In this document: one piece after another, positions 1 to 5,410 of the stretch | Position numbering within the stretch: position 1 is the first letter of the stretch | Layout of the letters: each line of letters begins with the position of its first letter | From: an uncultured Eggerthellaceae bacterium | GTDB lineage: Bacteria > Actinomycetota > Coriobacteriia > Coriobacteriales > Eggerthellaceae | Reading direction: 5' to 3' | Length of the DNA stretch: 8,386 bases | Assembly (NCBI GenBank): GCA_902497215.1 | Contig: CABVEH010000041.1 | Location: forward strand, 1-8,386 | Position numbers and translations under genes: made by a program | The notes under the pieces: model-generated | Database searches by the model: none | What the model was told of the DNA's origin: nothing | What the model saw: only the letters and a program-made list of their open reading frames with translations

Positions 1-480
1 GGCCACTCCGATGCGTTCGCGGAACAACATGGACCCGGAAGGGGCCGCCGGGCCGGACGCGTCGCCGCGCACGGTGCGCACGGACACGTCGCAGGCGCCG
101 GAAGGGTCTTGCGAGATGCGGAACTTGGCCTTGGGGTTGCGCGCCTTGTATTCCGCTATGGCCGCTATCACGAGCTTCGATGCCGAATGCATGCCGACCT
201 CGACCGTCTGCTGCTCGTCTTTCGCGAAGTCGCGCACCTTCTCGGGAATCGCGTCCACGGCCGCAATCGCAGGCTTCAACAGGCCTGCAAGGTGCTCCCC
301 CTCCCGCGTGAGCCTGATGTTCCTTCCCACGCGCTCGAAAAGGCGCACGCCAAGCTCGGATTCGAGCCTTTTCATGCTGTGGCTCAACGCGGGCTGCGCG
401 ATGCCTACCCTCTTCGAGCTCGCGGTCATGTTCTGCGTCTGCGCGACGTCGAGGAAGTACTTCAGCTGTTGAAGCTCCAT
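1..480 (-). CDS. LysR-family transcriptional regulator, N-terminal part (runs off the window)
   Basis: Reading the minus strand from the ATG at 480-478 gives 160 residues with no stop before the left edge, so the C-terminal half lies outside. Residues 1-60 form the LysR winged helix-turn-helix: the MELQQLKYFLDVAQ start, the recognition-helix region IAQPALSHSMKRLE at about 27-40, then ELGVRLFER and the wing RLTREGEHL. A linker helix covers about 65-90. The start of the periplasmic-binding-protein-like effector domain follows (TVEVGMHSA at 92-100, CDVSVRTV at 130-137, LFRERIGVA at the edge). A purine-rich AAAGGGAG lies only 2 nt before the ATG, which is close, but the family-typical N-terminus supports this start. 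The gene is divergent from the small membrane protein at 632-913 and shares its control region. The effector cannot be predicted. Confidence 0.93.
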   Translation of the reverse strand, partial: MELQQLKYFLDVAQTQNMTASSKRVGIAQPALSHSMKRLESELGVRLFERVGRNIRLTREGEHLAGLLKPAIAAVDAIPEKVRDFAKDEQQTVEVGMHSASKLVIAAIAEYKARNPKAKFRISQDPSGACDVSVRTVRGDASGPAAPSGSMLFRERIGVA

Positions 481-509
481 GGCTCCCTTTCGATGAGTCT
501 TAATCTATA

Positions 510-543
510 AATACAGTGTATATGTTCATGTATATTCATGTAT
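510..543. promoter_or_regulatory. AT-rich repeat cluster, candidate LysR operator in a divergent control region
   Basis: Within the 151-bp gap between divergent genes, an AT-rich patch stands out from the GC-rich surroundings. It holds an inverted repeat ATACA-G-TGTAT (511-521) and two copies of TTCATGTAT (525-533 and 535-543) spaced exactly 10 bp, about one helical turn. LysR regulators usually bind interrupted dyads of the T-N11-A type just upstream of their own gene and the divergent target, so the position suits an operator. A minus-strand TATAGA at 508-503 could be the LysR -10 element, but its -35 is poor. The operator role is inference. Confidence 0.45.
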
Positions 544-587
544 TGGAATTATGGCTTTGTTGGAACTAGAATCGGTCCGACTAGAGA

Positions 588-607
588 AAGGCCCTCGGCT
601 GGGCCTT
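588..607 (+). other. Leader hairpin before the small membrane protein gene
   Basis: AAGGCCC (588-594) and GGGCCTT (601-607) form a perfect 7-bp stem with a 6-nt loop, TCGGCT. The helix ends 24 nt before the ATG at 632 and just upstream of the GAGGAG ribosome site. No strong T-tract follows (only TTGTTC), so it is a weak terminator or attenuator at best. It could instead be a structured 5' leader, or mark that the gene is transcribed from between the hairpin and the start. Confidence 0.4.
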
Positions 608-631
608 GTTCGAGACGAGGAGATCGATCGC

Positions 632-913
632 ATGGCATATGTCTTGGAAGCGGCGATGCTGGCATGCTTCGGGCTGTCGTGGCCCATGAACGCGTACAAG
701 GGATACAAAGCGCAAACCGCCAAAGGCACCAGCTGGCAGTTCCTGGCGCTGATAACCGTAGGATACGTCGCCGGAATCGCCGCGAAGACGCTGTCGGACC
801 CGTCAAGCTGGGTGCTTGCCGTGTACTACCTGAACCTGATGTTCCTGTGCGTGAACTGGTGGGTGTTCTTCAGGAACCGCAGGCTCGACTCCCTGCAGCC
901 CGCAACCTGCTAG
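632..913 (+). CDS. Small three-helix membrane protein, PQ-loop/SemiSWEET-like
   Basis: The 93-residue product has three hydrophobic segments at about 3-20, 35-52 and 59-80, ending in a basic RNRR motif. Helix 1 runs into SWPMNAYKGYKAQTAKGTS (16-34). This resembles the Pro-containing motif and following K...G.S pattern of PQ-loop and SemiSWEET half-transporters, which dimerise into small-solute pores. The canonical PQ pair is absent, so transport is only a possibility. I chose the ATG at 632 because GAGGAG (617-622) sits 9 nt upstream and the membrane helix begins straight after it. The same frame stays open to an ATG at 551, but that would add 27 polar residues encoded across the leader hairpin. 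It is divergent from the LysR gene and convergent with the ABC permease. No enzyme motif is visible. Confidence 0.78.
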   Translation: MAYVLEAAMLACFGLSWPMNAYKGYKAQTAKGTSWQFLALITVGYVAGIAAKTLSDPSSWVLAVYYLNLMFLCVNWWVFFRNRRLDSLQPATC

Positions 914-921
914 CCGTGACA

Positions 922-977
922 GGGGACGGAAGACTCCGCAGCGAATCCGCTTGCGAGGCTGCGGAGGCTTCCGCCCC
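922..977. terminator. Long imperfect hairpin between convergent genes, possible bidirectional terminator
   Basis: CTCCGCAGC (934-942) pairs perfectly with GCTGCGGAG (958-966). After one mismatch, CGGAAG (927-932) pairs with CTTCCG (968-973), and GGGG (922-925) pairs with CCCC (974-977) around a bulged A. The loop is 15 nt. The hairpin fills the 78-bp gap between the stop of the membrane protein gene (913) and the stop of the permease gene (992), the usual place for a shared terminator. Neither side carries a clear U-tract, so termination could be factor-assisted or the element could only stabilise 3' ends. Confidence 0.55.
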
Positions 978-991
978 GACATGACAACCTG

Positions 992-1708
992 CTAGAACTG
1001 GCGCTTCTCGTAGAGCCTCGCCGAAAGGAAGGCGCTGGCGACGTAGAGCACCAGCACGACCCCGAACACGGTGGCGCCCAGGCCCAGCGCTGCGAAGGGG
1101 TTCGCCTGGCCCGCCTGCACGAGCGGCGAGATCCACGGCATCGCAGCCGACAGCATGCCGCTTAGGCTGTCGGAGAAGACCAGCAGCAGCGCCATGATCA
1201 GCACGAACGCCACAGGCGCGATGCGCGTTGCCTTCGTCATCCCGAAGCGCGTGAACAGCGGTAGCGTCAGCGCGGCGACCAGCAACATCATGGAGGACAC
1301 GAGCATGAGGTGCCCGCTCCCCTCCACGGGGTTGTACCCGCTTGCGAGGACCGCGGCCTGTTCGATGCCATCCATGGCCGACAGCGCCGAGGACGCGACG
1401 AACCCCAACAGGCTTGCGACGGCCCAGCTTGCCACCATCACCACGAGTATGCCGGCGTAACGCCCGAACACCACCTGGTGACGGCTGATGGGAAGCGTCA
1501 GCCGGAACCGCTCCCAGCCTCCCATCTCGTCGTAGGCCGCCACGCTGAACACGTACATGAACGGAACCATGGCGACAAGGGCTGCAAGGGCCGCCAGGAC
1601 ACTGGTCCCGCAGATGCCTATGAACACGGTCACGAGCAACCCGATGAGCGCGAACTGGACCAGCACCCGCTTCATGGTGATGAAATCCGAGCATATCATG
1701 GCCTTCAT
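992..1708 (-). CDS. ABC-2 type transporter permease
   Basis: The 238-residue product is an integral membrane subunit of an ABC transporter. Hydrophobic segments lie at about 15-32, 36-58, 85-105, 133-152, 163-180 and 205-230, giving six helices. The loop between helices 2 and 3 reads ERFRLTLPISRHQVVFGRY (66-84). This matches the pattern by which the small ABC-2 permeases (ABC2_membrane_5-like) contact their ATPase. Its ATG (1708-1706) overlaps the TGA of the ATPase gene as ATGA, and GGAG lies 7 nt upstream, so the two are translationally coupled. A frame extending much further upstream is only read-through of the ATPase gene in another frame. The product probably forms dimers with two ATPase copies. 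The substrate is unknown; lipid, peptide or antibiotic-related export is typical. Confidence 0.9.
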   Translation of the reverse strand: MKAMICSDFITMKRVLVQFALIGLLVTVFIGICGTSVLAALAALVAMVPFMYVFSVAAYDEMGGWERFRLTLPISRHQVVFGRYAGILVVMVASWAVASLLGFVASSALSAMDGIEQAAVLASGYNPVEGSGHLMLVSSMMLLVAALTLPLFTRFGMTKATRIAPVAFVLIMALLLVFSDSLSGMLSAAMPWISPLVQAGQANPFAALGLGATVFGVVLVLYVASAFLSARLYEKRQF

Positions 1709-2589
1709 AAGGCTTCTCCCTTCAGCATCATGTTCATGTAGTCCTCTATGGTGGCGCGGTCGACCGGCGCGTCGGGAAATGCGCGGGCGAACGCGAAGCG
1801 GTCGGGAACCAGCAGGTCCACCCCGTAGCCATGCCGCAGGACGCGGACGCGCTCGCGGTCGACGAGCCCCAGTTCCAACACTTCCTCCAGCTGGCCCGCA
1901 CGGCAATGCGCGATGCCGGCCGCGTCGCAAAGGGCCTCCTTCTGCTCGCTCAGCAGCACTTGGCCGCCGTCTATCAGCACGATCTTGTCGGCGATCTTCT
2001 CGAGGTCGCTGGTTATGTGCGACGAGATGAGGATGGCGTGGCTTTCGTCCAGCATGAAGTCGCGCAGGATGTCGAGCACCTCGTCGCGGGCCATGGGGTC
2101 GAGCCCGGCCGTCGCCTCGTCGAGCACCAGCAGCTCGGGATGATGCGCAAGCGCGAACGCCATGGACAGCTTCATGCCCATGCCGCGGGACAGCTTCTCC
2201 ACCGTCTTCTTGGGGTCGAGCCCGAAAGCGTCGGCCAGCTCGCCGAAGAGGCGGCCGTCCCATTCCTTGTAGGCCGCACGTCCCAAGGCTTCGACGTCGT
2301 CCACCTTCATGGTCTGCGTGAACGAGCACGTGTCGAGGACGACCCCTATGCGGGCCTTCGTGTCGGCAGGCAGGTTCTCAGGGTTGGGCACGCGTTGCCC
2401 GAAAAGGCCTATCTGTCCCCCGTCGGCGCCCACCAGCCCCAGCAGCAGCTTTATCAGCGTGGTCTTGCCGGCGCCGTTCTGGCCGATCAGGCCGACCACC
2501 GTGCCGCGCTCCACCGTTAGGCTCAAGGGGCCCAGGACGAAGTCGCCGTAGCGCTTCTCGAGCCCCGTGCATTCGACTGCGTATTCCAT
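1705..2589 (-). CDS. ABC transporter ATP-binding protein, YtrB/BcrA-like
   Basis: The 294-residue product is a cytoplasmic ATPase that would power the permease encoded next. Visible motifs are Walker A GQNGAGKTT (36-44), a signature LSRGM (133-137, where the usual form is LSGGQ), Walker B LLVLDEAT (153-160) followed by the D-loop AGLDP, and the H-loop histidine in SSH (189-191). After about residue 215 a C-terminal extension of some 80 residues follows, common in single-domain exporters of this class. The ATG at 2589-2587 is preceded by GAAGGA, only 1 nt away, but the family-typical EYAVECTGLEKRYG start supports it. An in-frame TTG at 2634 would add 15 residues and has no ribosome site. The gene follows the GntR gene by 64 bp and overlaps the permease gene. 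Its place in a GntR-ABC-permease operon suggests substrate-responsive export. Confidence 0.93.
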   Translation of the reverse strand: MEYAVECTGLEKRYGDFVLGPLSLTVERGTVVGLIGQNGAGKTTLIKLLLGLVGADGGQIGLFGQRVPNPENLPADTKARIGVVLDTCSFTQTMKVDDVEALGRAAYKEWDGRLFGELADAFGLDPKKTVEKLSRGMGMKLSMAFALAHHPELLVLDEATAGLDPMARDEVLDILRDFMLDESHAILISSHITSDLEKIADKIVLIDGGQVLLSEQKEALCDAAGIAHCRAGQLEEVLELGLVDRERVRVLRHGYGVDLLVPDRFAFARAFPDAPVDRATIEDYMNMMLKGEAL

Positions 2590-2653
2590 GTCCTTCGTCT
2601 TTCGCGTCCGTGCAAGCGATTCGCCTAGTGCCAAAAGCCGCCCCGCTGCGCCG

Positions 2654-3028
2654 TCATTCGTCCTCCGAAAGCAGGTCCAGCATCTCGTGGAGCTGTTCGA
2701 CGGGGATGCCGGCCGTCCACGCGTTGCGAAGGGCCTCGGTCAGAAGCTCCTCCACGCGCCTCATGCGGCTTTCGCGCAGCATCTCCTTGTTGCCTCCGGC
2801 GACGAACGTCCCCTTGCCCTGCACCGTATCTATGAACCCGGCCTCTTCGAGGTCGGCGTAGGCGCGCTTGGTCGTGATCACGCTGATACGCAGGTCGTTG
2901 GCCAAGGCCCGGATCGACGGCAGCGGGGACCCTTCTGGCAGCTCACCCGAAAGGATGGCGTCCTGGATCTGGGACGTTATCTGCGCATAGATGGGCTTGT
3001 CGCTTGCGTTCGACAGTATTATTTCCAA
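2654..3028 (-). CDS. GntR-family regulator, YtrA subfamily
   Basis: The 124-residue product is a DNA-binding regulator. Residues about 10-78 form the GntR winged helix-turn-helix: KPIYAQITSQIQDAILSGEL, PLPSIRALANDLRIS with the recognition helix after it (TTKRAYADLEEAGFI), and the wing TVQGKGTFVA. The C-terminal tail is only about 45 residues and helical, without a large effector domain. That short tail defines the YtrA subfamily, whose members usually repress an adjacent ABC operon. The start is the TTG at 3028-3026, with purine-rich GGGAG and GAGAG upstream. No in-frame ATG exists further up, and EIILSNASDKPIYAQI is a typical N-terminus. It is the first gene of an operon with the ATPase and permease. 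A palindrome overlapping the promoter implies autorepression. The inducer is unknown. Confidence 0.93.
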   Translation of the reverse strand: MEIILSNASDKPIYAQITSQIQDAILSGELPEGSPLPSIRALANDLRISVITTKRAYADLEEAGFIDTVQGKGTFVAGGNKEMLRESRMRRVEELLTEALRNAWTAGIPVEQLHEMLDLLSEDE

Positions 3029-3079
3029 GTTGCTCTCGTTCTCCCGGCCGCCGTGCGACGTCTCGCACTGCAGCCACCA

Positions 3080-3132
3080 TAGTGTATATACCCTATATGC
3101 ACACTATAAACACTCGTATACACACCTGTCAA
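3080..3132 (-). promoter_or_regulatory. Promoter and overlapping palindromic operator of the GntR-ABC operon
   Basis: On the minus strand, a consensus -35 TTGACA (3132-3127) and a -10 TATAGT (3108-3103) are separated by 18 bp, giving a strong housekeeping-type promoter about 75 bp upstream of the TTG start. A dyad with arms TAGTGT (3080-3085) and ACACTA (3101-3106), and AT-rich ATATA / TATAT inner arms, spans 27 bp over the -10 and likely start site. YtrA-type regulators bind such dyads, so the site would let the regulator shut off its own operon. The promoter elements and symmetry are read directly; binding is inference. Confidence 0.75.
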
Positions 3133-3146
3133 GCCCATATTGGAAT

Positions 3147-3180
3147 GCAAGCAAAAGAAAGGGCCTTCTTTCGAAGGCCC
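3147..3180 (-). terminator. Intrinsic terminator, minus strand
   Basis: On the minus strand an 8-bp perfect stem (GGGCCTTC with GAAGGCCC, plus-strand 3161-3168 and 3173-3180) is closed by a GAAA tetraloop. It is followed at once by TTTCTTTTGCTT, a good U-tract. It would end transcription coming from the oxidoreductase operon and its lipoprotein gene, and it insulates the GntR promoter 15 bp further on. The plus-strand side has only AGTAATAAAA after the stem, so the terminator is directional. Confidence 0.85.
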
Positions 3181-3223
3181 AGTAATAAAAACTGAAAGAT
3201 GCAGGTATGGCTATTGAGCGAGC

Positions 3224-3320
3224 GGCGCCACCGGTGGTTCTAGTTCGCGCGAAAGAACGACGACGCGTACTTGGGTACGCGAGGAGTTCTTGGAGGGCGA
3301 AGGAGAACCGCCGGGGCGTC
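3224..3320. ncRNA. Long rod-like hairpin element, candidate structured RNA or palindromic repeat
   Basis: Nested complementary arms build one extended stem. GGCGCC (3224-3229) pairs with GGCGTC (3315-3320); after a bulged A, CCGGTGGTTCT (3231-3241) pairs with AGAACCGCCGG (3304-3314). Then TTCGC (3244-3248) pairs with GCGAA (3297-3301), AAGAAC (3253-3258) with GTTCTT (3286-3291), and CGCGTAC (3264-3270) with GTACGCG (3275-3281) around a TTGG loop. That gives about 35 pairs in 97 nt with small internal loops. Both non-Watson-Crick pairs (3235/3310 and 3225/3319) are G-U in a plus-strand RNA but A-C mismatches in a minus-strand RNA. No convincing protein is encoded and no clear plus-strand promoter is visible. 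It could be a non-coding RNA, a 3'-UTR structure or a dispersed palindromic element. I recognise no known RNA family in it. Confidence 0.5.
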
Positions 3321-3335
3321 CGCGCAGCGTCAATC

Positions 3336-3363
3336 AATACTTCGTCCGGTAGGACGAAGTATT
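3336..3363. terminator. Perfect 12-bp hairpin at the end of the lipoprotein gene
   Basis: AATACTTCGTCC (3336-3347) and GGACGAAGTATT (3352-3363) pair perfectly around the 4-nt loop GGTA. The stem reaches 2 bp into the TAA stop (3364-3362) of the lipoprotein gene. On the plus strand the stem runs into ATTATTTAG, a weakly T-rich tail that could end a plus-strand RNA covering 3224-3320. On the minus strand the tail is GATTGACG, so there it looks more like a 3'-end stabilising hairpin, with the true terminator at 3147-3180. Confidence 0.55.
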
Positions 3364-3886
3364 ATTTAGCGCCATCCTGCTGCACGAAGTCGAACGTCAG
3401 CGTGTCGCCGCTCTTCATGACGGTGACGTTGGGGGAAGTTCGCTGGACCTCGCCGTTGACGGACATCTGCCAATGGCTGCCCGTTCCACCGTCGCCCCTT
3501 GCGAGGCCGCCGATGGAGTCTATCTCCAGCGAATCGCCCGAGCCCGTCGTCTTGACGTCGCGCCCGCTTGCCTGCAGCACCTCGAACGCCGTGGCGCCCT
3601 GCTGCGCGTTGACCGTCAACGTCTCCTCGGCGAACTGGTTGGGCGAGTCGGGGACGTACTCGTCGGGAAGCGAGTCCTTGAGCTCGAGCGTGACGGCCAT
3701 GGGGCCGGTGCCCACGGAATCAGACCCTTGGTCCTGCTGGACCGGGGCTGTGCCGCCCGACGAGGCGGCAGCCGACGAGGAGCTGGAAGCAGCCCCCGAA
3801 GAGCATCCGAACAGCGCCAGCGTAGCAGCCACGAAGGCTGCCGCGGCGCAAGCGGCTATGGAAACGCGTGCCATGTCTTTCTTCAT
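3362..3886 (-). CDS. DUF4430-domain lipoprotein linked to the molybdoenzyme operon
   Basis: The 174-residue product starts with a basic n-region and hydrophobic stretch, then a lipobox ending in Cys28 (LALFGC followed by SSG), so it should be lipid-anchored outside the membrane. Residues about 29-60 are a Ser/Ala/Gly-rich flexible linker. Residues about 63-172 match DUF4430, the transcobalamin-like C-terminal fold: TVNAQQGATAFEVLQ, then IDSIGGLARG, then HWQMSVNGEVQRTSP and the end VMKSGDTLTFDF. AGGAGG lies 8 nt before the ATG at 3886. The gene follows the NrfD gene by 70 bp on the same strand, so it is probably the last gene of the operon. Members of this fold bind small ligands or act as surface adhesion modules. 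A role in presenting substrate or cofactor to the enzyme is speculation. Confidence 0.88.
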   Translation of the reverse strand: MKKDMARVSIAACAAAAFVAATLALFGCSSGAASSSSSAAASSGGTAPVQQDQGSDSVGTGPMAVTLELKDSLPDEYVPDSPNQFAEETLTVNAQQGATAFEVLQASGRDVKTTGSGDSLEIDSIGGLARGDGGTGSHWQMSVNGEVQRTSPNVTVMKSGDTLTFDFVQQDGAK

Positions 3887-3956
3887 TTGGATCCCTCCTG
3901 AAACGATCCGGTGACGCGGCCGCCGGCGCGGGTCGTCGCGTCGGCGCGCCGCAAGG

Positions 3957-4859
3957 CTACATCCAAGGTTGAACCATGGTTATCGGCATCGCGGCGGCAA
4001 GCACGAGCAGCCTGAGGGCGAAGCCGCCCACCAGCAGAAGCCCGTCGGACGTGCCCGACAGGATGCGCCCCATGCGGGACTTCTCCTCGGCCTCCGATGC
4101 GAAGAACAGCAGGTGCCACTCCAGTGCCGTGGGAACCACCAGTCCGAGCAGCACGAACACCAGCCAGAACGCCACGGAACACTTCCCTGCCACCAGGTTC
4201 ATGACCGATGCCGCGCCGGCCGACTCGGCGCTGTTGTACGTGATGAACAGCAGCGAAGCCACCAGCACCATCTCGGCGATGGGCAAGAAGAAGTGGAACT
4301 TCCTGAACCCGCCGACCGCGTCGAACTCGCGGCGGCACCCGATGGTGGCCGCAAGCAGCATCGCGGCCATGCCGGTGGACATGGCGGACACCAGGAAAAG
4401 TATCGGCAGCAGCGCGTTGTTCCACAGTGGGAACGTCTTCGCCACGCCAAGCAGGCAGCCGGTGTAGACGCAGACGCAGATGCCGAACACGGCCCCCAGC
4501 ACGTCTAGCCAAAGCGGGACCTTCAGCCCCTTGCCCAGCAGGTCCATCACCATGACTATCAGCGCTATCACGACGAACACGGCCAGGAAAACGACGCCCC
4601 AGGTCATGACCGACCCGAAGTTGGTGAGCAGCAGCGCGAAGCGGAGCGGGTTGTGGAACCCCGCCGTGGCGTCGACCATCAGAAGGACCAGGCCGACGAT
4701 GACGCACAATGGCGCAATCACGCGCCCGTAGCGGATGATGTGCACGCATTCGGGCTTCCTGATCCTCAGGTAGGTGGATGCCGCGAAGGCCGCTCCGCCC
4801 AGGCCTGCAAGGAAGAGGTAGGTCCCGATTATCGTGCCCCATACAGGTTCGAACGTCAT
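3957..4859 (-). CDS. NrfD/PsrC-family membrane subunit of the molybdoenzyme
   Basis: The 300-residue product is almost entirely membrane-embedded, with about eight helices at 10-30, 46-64, 84-106, 117-138, 150-172, 190-208, 226-246 and 272-292. The N-terminus EPVWGTIIGTYLFLAGLGGAAF is characteristic of NrfD/PsrC. These subunits anchor the Fe-S and catalytic subunits and exchange electrons with the quinone pool without haem. Start choice: GAGG lies 8 nt before the ATG at 4859. An ATG at 4865 forms a TGATG overlap with the preceding stop but lies only 2 nt from the ribosome site, and a GTG at 4868 is less likely; these add 2 or 3 residues. The gene is directly coupled to the Fe-S subunit gene. 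In this setting menaquinol is the likely electron partner. Confidence 0.93.
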   Translation of the reverse strand: MTFEPVWGTIIGTYLFLAGLGGAAFAASTYLRIRKPECVHIIRYGRVIAPLCVIVGLVLLMVDATAGFHNPLRFALLLTNFGSVMTWGVVFLAVFVVIALIVMVMDLLGKGLKVPLWLDVLGAVFGICVCVYTGCLLGVAKTFPLWNNALLPILFLVSAMSTGMAAMLLAATIGCRREFDAVGGFRKFHFFLPIAEMVLVASLLFITYNSAESAGAASVMNLVAGKCSVAFWLVFVLLGLVVPTALEWHLLFFASEAEEKSRMGRILSGTSDGLLLVGGFALRLLVLAAAMPITMVQPWM

Positions 4860-4864
4860 ATCCA

Positions 4865-5410
4865 TCACCTCACGTAGTAGATCTTGGACTTGGTAAGGTC
4901 GCCGGCGATGGGCTGGGCATTCGTCCTGGCTATCTCCTTGACGAGCTCGCTGTCGGGGTCGTCAAGGTCGCCGAAGATGCGGGCGCCCGTCAGGCATGCC
5001 TCGACGCACGAGCACATCCTGGTTCCCGACTGCTCGGCCGACACCGTGCAGAACCTGCACTTGTCGACGGTGCCGGTCTCGGGGTTGCGGACGCGCACCT
5101 GGTAAGGGCACGCCGCGACGCAGTAGAGGCACCCTATGCAGCGCCCGGTGTCGACTTCCACGATGCCGTCGGCCCCCATGTGCGCGGCGCCCGTCGGGCA
5201 CACCTGCGCGCATGGGGCGTCCTCGCAATGCATGCATTGCAGAGGCACGTTCTCGACGCCTACGTTGGGGAAGCTTCCGCTTTCCTTCTGTTCGTATCTG
5301 ATGAACGCCTGCTGCGGGAGCAGGCCGTTCTGACGCTGACACGCCGTCCTGCAGGCAAAGCAGCCTATGCATTTCGTCGTGTCTATCAACATGCCGTATC
5401 TGGCCATCAT
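4865..5410 (-). CDS. DmsB/PsrB-like electron-transfer subunit with four [4Fe-4S] clusters
   Basis: The 181-residue product shows four cysteine groups: C14, C17, C20, C24 (CIGCFACRTAC); C59, C62, C67, C71 (CMHCEDAPCAQVC); C91, C94, C97, C101 (CIGCLYCVAAC); and C118, C121 with C135, C139. This is the DmsB/PsrB/NrfC layout of about 180-200 residues. It would carry electrons between the NrfD quinone site and the cluster of the catalytic subunit. There is no signal peptide, so it is presumably exported by hitch-hiking on the Tat signal of the catalytic partner. The ATG at 5410 overlaps the preceding TGA as ATGA. A second ATG (5407) follows at once and AAGG lies just upstream; either could be used. 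The downstream overlap with the NrfD gene completes a tightly coupled trio. Confidence 0.95.
   Translation of the reverse strand: MMARYGMLIDTTKCIGCFACRTACQRQNGLLPQQAFIRYEQKESGSFPNVGVENVPLQCMHCEDAPCAQVCPTGAAHMGADGIVEVDTGRCIGCLYCVAACPYQVRVRNPETGTVDKCRFCTVSAEQSGTRMCSCVEACLTGARIFGDLDDPDSELVKEIARTNAQPIAGDLTKSKIYYVR

Noticed and set aside
109..510. Plus-strand frames over the left edge
   Set aside because: They are antisense to the LysR gene, whose helix-turn-helix and effector-domain start are clear on the minus strand.
551..631. An upstream ATG extending the small membrane protein by 27 residues
   Set aside because: The extension is polar, runs through the leader hairpin and has no ribosome site. 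The ATG at 632 has GAGGAG at good spacing.
1709..2329. The long frame merging with the permease, which would make a 445-residue fusion
   Set aside because: The added part is an out-of-frame, Arg-rich reading of the ATPase gene. The permease has its own ATG, ribosome site and an ATGA overlap.
3224..3320. SRP RNA, 6S RNA or a known riboswitch as the identity of the hairpin element
   Set aside because: I looked for the SRP GGAAGCAGCC-type motif, a 6S-like central bubble and common aptamer cores and saw none.
3104..3337. A 77-residue minus-strand open frame from a TTG
   Set aside because: It has no ribosome site, is low-complexity and Arg-rich, and is laid over the rod-like hairpin, the terminator and the GntR promoter. 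It is better explained as translation of structured non-coding DNA.
3207..3914. A 235-residue plus-strand open frame
   Set aside because: It is the antisense of the DUF4430 lipoprotein gene, which has a signal peptide, lipobox, domain match and strong ribosome site. The long frame is a by-product of the GC-rich codon use.
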